A stretch of 64,000 nucleotides of DNA from assembly GCA_016793115.1 (NCBI GenBank), contig JAEUIN010000180.1, positions 18,553 to 82,552 of the forward strand, given 5' to 3'. The notes under the pieces were generated by a model that saw nothing but the letters and a program-made list of their open reading frames with translations, made no database searches and was not told where the DNA came from. Positions 55,491-64,000 of the stretch are shown here, piece after piece. How positions within the stretch are numbered: the first letter of the stretch is position 1; each line of letters begins with the position of its first letter. The position numbers and the translations under genes are program-made. The DNA is from Planctomycetaceae bacterium (lineage in GTDB: Bacteria; Planctomycetota; Planctomycetia; Pirellulales; PNKZ01).

Positions 55491-56804
55491 ATGAATCGCA
55501 AGCCGCAGAGTCGACACGTCGTCGTCGGCACGGCGCTGCTCTCGCTCTGGGGTGCGCTCACCGTGTTCACCGCTCGGCCGCTCCCCGCGCAGCAACCTGC
55601 GCAGGCCAAGCCGGCCGCGGCGTCCGCGCCGCTGCGCACCTACGCGCAGCAGCGTGATTTCCTCGCGCAGTTCACGAGCGTGCTCGAACTCTCCGACGGC
55701 CGCGGCGGCGTCGTCGCCGTCTGCCCGGAGTGGCAAGGACGCGTGATGACCTCCGCCTGCGACGGCCCCGACGGCGTCGGCTTCGGCTGGATCAACGAGA
55801 AGTTCATTCGCGACAAGAAGCCGAACAAGCAATTCAACAACTACGGCGGCGAAGATCGCTTCTGGCTCGGTCCCGAAGCGGGTCAATTCGGTCTCTGGTT
55901 CGCGCCCGGTAAGCCGCAAACCTTCGCCGAGTGGAAGACCCCCGAAGCGCTCAACGCCGGTCCGTTCAGCGTTTTGCAGCGCAAAGAAGCGTCCTACTTC
56001 CAACTCTCGCGCGAGCTGCAACTGAAGAACGCCTCCGGCACGGCGTTCAACTTTTCGGCGTCGCGCGACGTGCGTCTGCTCTCCTCCTACCACTTCGGCG
56101 AGTTCTTCGGCGCGGAAGCCGCGAAGCTCGTCGACGACAAGAAGCTCAAGCTCGTCGGCTTCGAAACCCGCAACACGCTCACCAATAAGGGTGCGCCGCT
56201 GAAGCGCGACACGGGTCTCGTTTCGCTGTGGATTCTCGGCATGTTCAAGCCGGGCGCGCAAACGGCGATCGTCGTGCCGTATCGCACCGGCGACGACAAG
56301 GAACTCGGTCCGATCGTCAACACCGATTACTTCGCCGCGATTCCGCCCGAGCGCTTGCGCACGCTGCCCGCCGCGGTCCTCTTCCGCGGCGACGGCGAGT
56401 ATCGCTCGAAGCTCGGCGTGTCTCCCCGGCGCGTGAAGCCGGCCGCCGGGGCGATCGACTTCGCCGACGGCTCGCTGACGCTCGTGCATTTCAGCTTGCC
56501 CGCCGAGCCTGCGAAAGCCGCTTATGTGAACAACGCTTGGAAGCTCCCCCAGGCCGAGCCGCTGGCGGGCGACGCCTTCAACTCCTACAACGACGGTCCG
56601 ACCGAGCCCGGCAAGCCGAGCCTCGGCGGGTTCTACGAATTGGAATCGCTCTCGCCGGCGGCAGAACTGGCCGCGGGCGCGTCGCTCACCCACCACCATC
56701 GCACGTTCCACGTGCGCGGCGAACCGGCGGCGCTCGCCGAGCTGCTCAAGCTCACGCTCGGCGTCGATGCGAACGAAGTCAAAAAGTTCCTGGAAAACAA
56801 ATGA
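55491..56804 (+). CDS. Exported DUF6786-like protein (aldose-epimerase-like fold suspected)
   Basis: 437 residues with signal peptide (VVVGTALLSLWGALTVFTAR). The start is fixed by AGGA at eight bases spacing. The conserved core FGWINEKFI, NNYGGEDRFWLGPEAGQFG and FAPGKPQ is what I remember for DUF6786 proteins, which share the overall plan of aldose-1-epimerase-like beta-sandwich proteins. This suggests a carbohydrate-related role at the cell surface or in the periplasm, but no reaction is established. Its stop overlaps the start of the methyltransferase gene. Confidence 0.75.
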   Translation: MNRKPQSRHVVVGTALLSLWGALTVFTARPLPAQQPAQAKPAAASAPLRTYAQQRDFLAQFTSVLELSDGRGGVVAVCPEWQGRVMTSACDGPDGVGFGWINEKFIRDKKPNKQFNNYGGEDRFWLGPEAGQFGLWFAPGKPQTFAEWKTPEALNAGPFSVLQRKEASYFQLSRELQLKNASGTAFNFSASRDVRLLSSYHFGEFFGAEAAKLVDDKKLKLVGFETRNTLTNKGAPLKRDTGLVSLWILGMFKPGAQTAIVVPYRTGDDKELGPIVNTDYFAAIPPERLRTLPAAVLFRGDGEYRSKLGVSPRRVKPAAGAIDFADGSLTLVHFSLPAEPAKAAYVNNAWKLPQAEPLAGDAFNSYNDGPTEPGKPSLGGFYELESLSPAAELAAGASLTHHHRTFHVRGEPAALAELLKLTLGVDANEVKKFLENK

Positions 56805-57505
56805 TGCTCGCGCGGACGCTCGAACCTGAGGCGATGGACACGATCGAGGAAGCGCGCGACTACGACACGATCGACCATCGCGAAGTGAACGAGAAGTTCG
56901 CCGCCGACGCGCTCGCCGCGCTCGGCCAAGCGAGTCTCTTGGGCGACGGCCGCGTCTGCCATGCCGTCGACCTCGGCACCGGCACCGCGCAGATTCCGAT
57001 CGAGATCTTCCGCCAGGTCGCCGTTGCCGAGAACGGCGGCGGGCTAATGATCACCGGCGTCGATCTCGCGGCCGAGATGCTCGTCGTCGCCAAGGAAAAC
57101 GTCGCCGTGGCCGGACTGGCGACCAAAATCCGCCTCGAACGGCTCGACGCCAAGACGCTCCCCTACCCCGACGATCGCTTTCAAGCCGTGCTGTCGAACA
57201 GCATCGTGCACCATATCCCCGACCCGGCCGAAGCCTTGGCCGAGGCCGTCCGCGTCACGCAGCGCGGCGGGCTGCTCTTTTTTCGCGATCTTCTCCGCCC
57301 GGCCGACGAAGCGGAACTCGAGCGCCTCGTCGAACTGCACACCTCAGGTTCGTCGCCGACGCAAAAGCAACTCTTCCGCCAATCGCTCCACGCCGCCCTC
57401 ACGGTCGACGAGATGCGTGCGATCGTCAAGCAGCTCGGCTGCAACGAGCGCGACGTCACGCAAACGTCGGATCGGCACTGGACTTGGCACTCGGTGAAGC
57501 GCTAA
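56801..57505 (+). CDS. Class I SAM-dependent methyltransferase
   Basis: 234 residues from the ATG at 56801, whose first bases overlap the preceding stop (ATGA), giving translational coupling; a second ATG follows directly at 56804. The frame is open far upstream in antisense-like fashion but this is the only sensible start. Motif I AVDLGTGTAQIPIEI (55-69) binds the cofactor; ITGVDLAAEMLVVAKENV gives motif II with its acidic residue; RFQAVLSNSIVHHIPDPAEA is the post-motif region, and GGLLFFRDLLRP follows. Resembles the UbiE/COQ5-like Methyltransf_11/25 group. The substrate cannot be predicted. Coupling to a DUF6786 gene is unexplained. Confidence 0.9.
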   Translation: MMLARTLEPEAMDTIEEARDYDTIDHREVNEKFAADALAALGQASLLGDGRVCHAVDLGTGTAQIPIEIFRQVAVAENGGGLMITGVDLAAEMLVVAKENVAVAGLATKIRLERLDAKTLPYPDDRFQAVLSNSIVHHIPDPAEALAEAVRVTQRGGLLFFRDLLRPADEAELERLVELHTSGSSPTQKQLFRQSLHAALTVDEMRAIVKQLGCNERDVTQTSDRHWTWHSVKR

Positions 57506-57524
57506 CGCCGTCGCCGAGCGTTTC

Positions 57525-57557
57525 CCGTCTTAGCCCCCGGCACTTCACGCCGGCGGC
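57525..57557 (+). repeat. Intergenic palindromic repeat, CCGTCTTAGCCCC family, copy 2
   Basis: Begins CCGTCTTAGCCCCCGGCACT and continues TCACGCCGGCGGC, agreeing with the minus-strand copy at 10079-10109 apart from one added C and two substitutions. It follows the methyltransferase gene directly. Confidence 0.65.
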
Positions 57558-57578
57558 AAACGCCGATCGTCCGGAGAA

Positions 57579-57663
57579 AATTCACAACGGAGAACCGAGA
57601 GTTCCCGGAGGAGAGAATGGGAAAACATCCTCTCGCGGCTCTCCAAGTCCTCCGTTGTGAATT
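57579..57663. mobile_element. Palindromic mini-element, copy 1 (MITE-like)
   Basis: 85 bp bounded by perfect 14-bp inverted arms, aattcacaacggag (57579-57592) and ctccgttgtgaatt (57650-57663). The interior holds gagttcccggaggagagaat. The copy at 58916-58989, read on the other strand, has the same ends and GAGTTCCCGGAGGAGA. No coding capacity, so at most a non-autonomous element. Confidence 0.65.
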
Positions 57664-57684
57664 CTGTATCGAGCGCGACGCGAT

Positions 57685-58809
57685 CTACTCGCGCGGCGGC
57701 AAGGCGTCGCAGAGCGACAACGCCAACAGCGGGAACGCCGTGCTGCTGTAGGTGATGAAGTGCGACTTGTCGGTGTTGAGCGAGCGGGTCCACCAGACGC
57801 CCGACTCGCGCTGATTGGCCTTCAGCCAAGCCACGGCTTTCACCAAGCGCGGATCATCTTTCGCGACCCCGGCTTCGCGCAACACGATCACGGCCAAGCC
57901 GGTCATGTGGCCGTCGCTGGGCGTGGTCTGGAATTCCGGCTCGGCGCGCAGCTTCTCGGCGCGTCGGCCGTCGCCCCACGCTTCCGGAGCGGCGAAGTTG
58001 CGAATCGACCAGCCGCCGTCGGCCCGCTGATGCTTCAGAACGAGCGCGCTGAACTCGGCGCGTTGGGAGTCGGCGAGCAAGCCGGGGAGCCGTAAGTCGG
58101 CCCAGAGCAGGAGCACGCGGCCGTAGTCGTGAGGAGGCGGCGTTTCGCGGAGATACTTCTTGAGCTTCTCGACCGAGGCGAGGACCTTATCGTCCTTGAG
58201 ATTCGCCAGCCAACCGGGCGCCGCAGCCACGGCCATCGCCGCCACGGTGGCCGGGTGGTAGGAATCGGATTCGTACGGCGGCCAGCAGTCGAGCGCGCCC
58301 CAAGTACCGTCGTCGCGCTGCACGGAGAACATGAACCGCAGCGCTTCGTCGGTCTCGGGCGAAAGCTTCCCGGCAACGTGGCGATCCCACTCGGCCAACC
58401 CTGCGGCCAAGTAAATCAACTGCTCCGGGTTGGTTCCTTTCTTCAAGTTCGACGCGCTCTCCTTCTGCTTCTTGCGAAGCGCGGCGACGAAGTAGTCGCG
58501 GTGTTCGACGCTCGGCGTGCCCAGCGCCGACGACAGCGCCGGCCGCACGGTCATGTAGATGCCGTTAGTGTGACACGACACGCAATTGCGGGCTCCGCTC
58601 CAGGCCGTGGAGCCATGCTCGAGATAGGTGAGCGCTTTGGCGAGCGAGAGTTTCGTAGCAAGCGGATCGTCGCCGCGCGGCACGGCGATCTCAATGTCGC
58701 CGAATTTGTATTGCGGCTCCGGCTTGCCGGCGGCGGGTTCGGCGGGGAAGGCGGACGAAATCAGCGACGGAGCGAGCGCGGCAAGAGCGCAGAAAAGAGA
58801 GCGGCGCAT
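57685..58809 (-). CDS. Exported cyclase-like toroid protein with a CxxCH haem motif
   Basis: 374 residues from the ATG at 58809, chosen because GAGG lies eight bases upstream; the ATG at 58818 touches GAGG without spacing. A signal peptide (LFCALAALAPSLISSAFPAE) leads to CVSCH (76-80), a haem c attachment motif. The rest is an alpha/alpha toroid of the squalene-cyclase or prenyltransferase type: QRDDGTWGALD, HQRADGGWSIRNFA and NQRESGVWW are its repeated QxxxGxW units. No DxDD catalytic motif was seen. A periplasmic haem protein with a cyclase-like fold is implied; function is unknown. Inverted copies of a mini-element flank the gene. Confidence 0.82.
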   Translation of the reverse strand: MRRSLFCALAALAPSLISSAFPAEPAAGKPEPQYKFGDIEIAVPRGDDPLATKLSLAKALTYLEHGSTAWSGARNCVSCHTNGIYMTVRPALSSALGTPSVEHRDYFVAALRKKQKESASNLKKGTNPEQLIYLAAGLAEWDRHVAGKLSPETDEALRFMFSVQRDDGTWGALDCWPPYESDSYHPATVAAMAVAAAPGWLANLKDDKVLASVEKLKKYLRETPPPHDYGRVLLLWADLRLPGLLADSQRAEFSALVLKHQRADGGWSIRNFAAPEAWGDGRRAEKLRAEPEFQTTPSDGHMTGLAVIVLREAGVAKDDPRLVKAVAWLKANQRESGVWWTRSLNTDKSHFITYSSTAFPLLALSLCDALPPRE

Positions 58810-58915
58810 GGCGGGCATCCTCGGGAGGGAAGCGTGGGCGGAGCGAGGTAGGCGCCGTGTAATGTCGCGGATGCGCAGCGATGCGTCAAATTGTCGGCGT
58901 GGGACAGCGGAGCCG

Positions 58916-58989
58916 ATTCACAACGGAGAACCCGGAGAGCATTCTCTCAATTCTTCTCCTCCGGGAACTCCGGGCCGGCCGTTGTGAAT
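58916..58989. mobile_element. Palindromic mini-element, copy 2, inverted relative to copy 1
   Basis: 74 bp with 11-bp perfect arms, attcacaacgg (58916-58926) and ccgttgtgaat (58979-58989). Its complement carries the same GAGTTCCCGGAGGAGA core as copy 1 and both ends, so the two are the same element in opposite orientations with one gene between them. Confidence 0.65.
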
Positions 58990-59013
58990 TCCCTAAAACG
59001 AACGCCGGCGGGA

Positions 59014-59355
<342 letters not shown>

Positions 59356-59439
59356 TCAAGGCTCCGAGCTGAGAGGTTGCAGGTCGTCTGTGAAATCTAG
59401 CACTCGGCGGACGAATTCGCCACTCGCCGCAACGCGTTT

Positions 59440-59568
59440 CGTAGGGCGGCTCGACGGGCGCCGCGGCGCAGTCGCGGTCGGCGAGGCCCACGCGGAATCG
59501 AACACTCCATTCCGCGTGGGCCTCAACGGTTCGTCGCCGCGCGACGAACCGTTTCGACCCACCCTACG
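59440..59568. repeat. Cluster of nested palindromes between amt and glnB
   Basis: Three nested stems: outer cgtagggcgg (59440-59449) with ccaccctacg (59559-59568, one wobble); gaggcccacgcggaat (59483-59498) with attccgcgtgggcctc (59509-59524), a perfect 16-bp arm; and aacggttcgtcg (59525-59536) with cgacgaaccgtt (59542-59553), a perfect 12-bp arm. Resembles the CGTAGGGTGGGTCG palindromic repeats of many environmental bacteria. It directly follows the amt stop on the minus strand and may lower transcription into glnB. Confidence 0.7.
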
Positions 59569-59574
59569 ATCGGC

Positions 59575-60960
<1,386 letters not shown>

Positions 60961-61530
60961 GACGTCGTTCCTGGTGAAAGATCGGCGACGCACCGTGCGC
61001 CGCGTCGGTTCAAGAAGTGGAGGCCCGCACTGATTCAAAGTCCGGCACGTCGCGCGTGAAGAGAGCGGCGACAAACGACGCGGGCCTGCGATCGAAACGA
61101 CCGGCGGCGACGCGCGGCGATCGCAACGACGATCGCGGACGCGGGCTGCGGCCGGAGGGAGAGAGATGTCGATCGCTCGCGCCGCCTCGTCGGTGAACCG
61201 CCTTTTCGCCGACAACGCGAGGGTTCCAAAAAAGTAGCCGGCGGCGCTAAGTGCGTAAATAGACTTGGTTTGCGTTAATTTTATCGGATTTTCCTGACAG
61301 GGCCGCCCGGCCTTCGGCTTCGAATAGGTTCGCCCGGTGGCGCATCAAGTTGGAACAGGGCGAGAAGAGCCGCGAGTTCAGATGGAAGTCTGTTTGAATG
61401 AGCGACTTGCGCTCGCACCGTTTTTCTTGTCGGACATCGGCGCGAGTCTTATTGTGAACGGTCGGGCGAAGCCGCTGCGCATGTCGCAGGCGGCGGGCGA
61501 AGTGAAGCGCGAAACAGCGAGGTCGTCGTT
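60961..61530. other. Divergent intergenic region between amt and the PSCyt protein gene
   Basis: About 570 bp. On the amt side (61240-61300) there is an AT-rich patch, read on the minus strand as AAAATCCGATAAAATTAACG, the best candidate promoter area for a gene expected to respond to nitrogen. I could not confirm a sigma54 site. The remainder is GC-rich and shows nothing I can name; small open frames there look like noise. Confidence 0.45.
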
Positions 61531-63990
61531 ATGAAGCCAAGTCGGCTGCGGTTTCGCGGCGTGAGATGCGTCGTGTGGGCATGCGCCGCGGCGAGCGCCG
61601 TGGCCGGTTCGGCGGCGGCGGCCGAGCCGATCGACTTCGAGCGCGACGTGCGCCCGATCTTCAAAGCGCATTGCGTGAAGTGTCACGGGGCCGAGAAAAG
61701 CCAAGGCGGCCTCAGGCTCGACGGCGCGGCCGGGGCCTTCCTGCCGACCGATAGCGGCACGCCGGCCATCATGCCCGGCAAGACCGACGAAAGCGAACTT
61801 CTGCGGCGCGTGGCGAGCGAAGACGCCGCGGAGCGGATGCCCCCGGAAGGCGATCCGCTGAGCGTGGCCGAAACATCTGCGCTGCGCCGTTGGATCGCCG
61901 AGGGGGCGAAATGGCCGGCCGAGAAGGAAGGGCCGAAGCATTGGGCCTGGGTGCCCCCCGCGCGCCCGCCCGAGCCGCAAGTGAACGACGCGGCGTGGTG
62001 CAAAAACGCCGTCGATCGCTTCGTGCTCGCGCGGCTTGAGCGCGAAGGCTTGCAGCCGTCGCCCGAAGCCTCGGCCGAAGCCCTCTGCCGGCGCATCCAT
62101 TTCGATCTAATCGGGCTGCCCCCCGCGCCGCAAGTTGTCGACGAGTTCGCGGCCGCCTACCGCGCCGCCGGCGGCGCGGAGCGCGATCGCGTCTACGAAG
62201 CGCTCGTCGACCGGCTCTTGGCGTCGCCGCAGTTCGGCGAACGATGGGCGCGGCATTGGCTCGACCTGGCTCGCTACGCCGACTCCAACGGCTTCCAACG
62301 CGACGGCTTCCGCACCATGTGGGCCTATCGCGATTGGGTCGTCGACGCCTTCAACCGCGACCTGCCGTTCGACCAATTCGTCGTGCGGCAAATCGCCGGC
62401 GACTTGCTCCCCGATGCCGACGACGCTTCGCGCATCGCCACCGGGTTCAACCGCTGCACGACCGTGAACGTCGAAGCCGGCACCGACCCGGAGGAAAATC
62501 GCGTGCTCGCGGTCGTCGATCGCGTGAACACGACGGCGACGGTTTTCCTCGGCGCTACCTTGGCTTGCGCTCAATGCCACAACCACAAGTACGACCCGTT
62601 CACGCAGGTCGACTACTACAAACTGCTCGCCTACTTCAACAACACCGCGGCGGAGATCACGCCGAACGGTTCGGCTCGGCAGTTCACGGGCCCCTCAATG
62701 CCGCTGCCGATGACCGATTCGCAGCAGGGCCGCCGCCGCGAACTGGAAGCCGAGTTGAAACGGCTCGACGACGAAATCGCCGCCCGCTCCGCCGAGGCGC
62801 TGCAGCTCGAAGCTTCGCTCGCCGCAAGCCTCACGGCGCAAGCCGCCGCCACGGCCGAGCGGCATGTGCTGCCGATCAGCGGCTTCGAGTCGGCCGGCGG
62901 GGCCACGCACGTCGTCTTGCCCGACAACTCCGTGCTGCTCACGGAAGACAACCCGGAGAAAGACGTCTACACCGTGACGGTGCACACGAAGCTCACCGGC
63001 GTCACCGGCTTTCGGCTCGACACGCTCACCGACGACAGCTTACCCGGAAAGGGACCGGGCCGCGGCGACGCCGAGCGCCCCAATTTCGTCCTCAACGAGT
63101 TGATCGTGCGGGCCGCTCCGCAAACCGACGACTCGGCCGCGAAGCCCGTCGCGCTCTTAGGCGCGAGCGCCGACTTCACTCAGCGCAGCTTCGCTCCGGC
63201 CGAAGCCATCGACGGCGAAACGAAAACCGGCGGCTGGGCCATCAACCCACAGTTCCACAAGCCGCACTATCTGGAAGTGCGGACGCGCAAGCCGCTGGGC
63301 TTCGAAGGCGGCACGGTGCTCACGTTCGAACTGCATCAAAACTTCGGCGGCTCGCGCACGATCGGTCGGTTCAAGCTCACGGCGCTCACGGGCGACGTCG
63401 GCGGCGAGCGGCCGCCCGAGGCCGTGATCGCGGCGCTGAAGAAGCCTGCCGGCAAACGCAACAAAGACGACCAGAAGGCGATCGAAGAGTATTGCCTGAG
63501 CCTCGATCCCAAAGTTCAGCAATTGCGCACGGCGGCGGCCGAAGTCCGCAAGCAACTCGACGCGCTCAAGCCGCCGACGACGCTCGTCATGGTCGAACTC
63601 GACCAGCCCCGTCCGACGGCCGTGATGAAGCGCGGCAACTTTCTCGATCTCGGTCCGCAGGTGAAGCCGGGCGTCCCCGCCTCGCTCAACCCGTTGCCGG
63701 CCGGCGCGCCGGCGAATCGTCTCGGCTTGGCCCAATGGATCGTCGACCCGGCGAACCCGCTTTTGGCGCGCGTCACGGTGAATCGTTGGTGGGCCGAATT
63801 GTTCGGCCGCGGCATCGTCGCCACGCTCGAAGACCTCGGCACGCAAAGCGAACCGCCGACCCACCCCGAACTCCTCGATTGGCTGGCGGTGGAACTGAAG
63901 GAAGGCGCTAGGCGCTCGGGGCTGGGGGCTAGCGATAAGGGGGCCCCCCCAATCGCCCCCCGCCCAGCGCCGAGCGCGAGGAAAAAGTAA
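61531..63990 (+). pseudogene. PSCyt1-PSCyt2-PSD1 planctomycete cytochrome protein, interrupted in PSD1
   Basis: 819 residues. Signal peptide, then PSCyt1 (DUF-type cytochrome) with CVKCH (48-52), then PSCyt2/DUF1549 (about 150-360) with a second haem motif CAQCH (346-350) and the hallmark NHKYDPFTQVDYY, a coiled coil, a discoidin-like domain, and the start of PSD1/DUF1553 from about 724 (NRLGLAQWIVDPANPLLARV, VNRWWAELFGRG). After LLDWLAVELKEG (about 790) homology stops and an alien tail (ARRSGLGASDKGAPP and so on) runs to a stop. Normal PSD1 domains continue another 150-200 residues. The tail is encoded by a palindromic insertion at 63905-63980. Probably inactive or partly functional; the missing half may follow beyond the window. 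Confidence 0.8.
63905..63980. mobile_element. Palindromic insertion within the PSD1 gene
   Basis: gcgctcggggctggggg (63912-63928) pairs with the complement of ccccccgcccagcgccgagc (63956-63975) with few mismatches. The sequence ctaggcgctcggggctgggg is like dispersed planctomycete intergenic palindromes and interrupts a conserved coding domain. Exact ends cannot be set because the window stops 20 bases later. Confidence 0.55.
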
Positions 63991-64000
63991 CAACGACACA

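Noticed and set aside
61337..61534. 65-codon frame upstream of the PSCyt gene
   Set aside because: No ribosome-binding site or similarity; overlaps the start of the PSCyt gene.

Overview
The window looks like a chromosomal piece of a GC-rich planctomycete, most like the Pirellula/Rhodopirellula group. The evidence is the gene mix: a PSCyt1-PSCyt2-PSD1 cytochrome protein, a formylglycine-type sulfatase, two Gfo/Idh/MocA oxidoreductases (one with a Tat signal), a PEP-CTERM protein, an anti-sigma protein with a DUF1559-like tail, and cyclase-like toroid proteins. No tRNA, rRNA, CRISPR array, transposase or phage gene was recognised.

Layout. 1-2592 (minus): the N-terminal part of a membrane protein that runs off the left edge, overlapping pilT, then hisF. 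2927-15368: a GYF-TPR membrane protein, two HExxH metallopeptidase-like exported proteins, a DinG/XPD-type helicase behind thiS-thiG, a small membrane-anchored protein, an oxidoreductase, a YugP-type membrane metallopeptidase and a lipoprotein. 15442-45717 (minus): one gene of 30.3 kb, almost half the window, encoding about 10,090 residues. It is an exported surface-type protein made of autotransporter-associated beta-strand (PATR) repeats, ending in a PEP-CTERM anchor and lacking an autotransporter barrel. 46572-48953 (plus): two adjacent paralogous genes, divergent from the giant gene, each with two helix-hairpin-helix/alpha-CTD-like motifs; I recognise no named family. 49179-52509: sulfatase, Tat oxidoreductase and CrcB fluoride channel. 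52587-52875: a well-formed candidate small RNA gene with promoter, long closing stem and intrinsic terminator. 52900-54648 (minus): an ECF sigma factor with its membrane anti-sigma-like partner. 55491-57505: a DUF6786-like protein overlapping a methyltransferase. 57685-58809 (minus): a haem-motif cyclase-like protein flanked by two inverted copies of a palindromic mini-element. 59014-60960 (minus): PII protein and ammonium transporter. 61531-63990: a PSCyt1/PSCyt2/PSD1 protein whose reading frame is cut short by a palindromic insertion.

Functional themes. Several genes fit a particle- or polysaccharide-associated aerobic heterotroph: pilus retraction, a giant anchored surface protein, sulfatase with sugar-type dehydrogenases, and many exported haem or peptidase proteins. 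The amt-glnB pair handles ammonium uptake and its control; thiS-thiG and hisF are housekeeping. The most novel parts are the giant gene with its nine-fold composite super-module and second head domain, the divergent tandem double-HhH gene pair, the small RNA candidate, and the palindromic mini-elements in gaps between genes.
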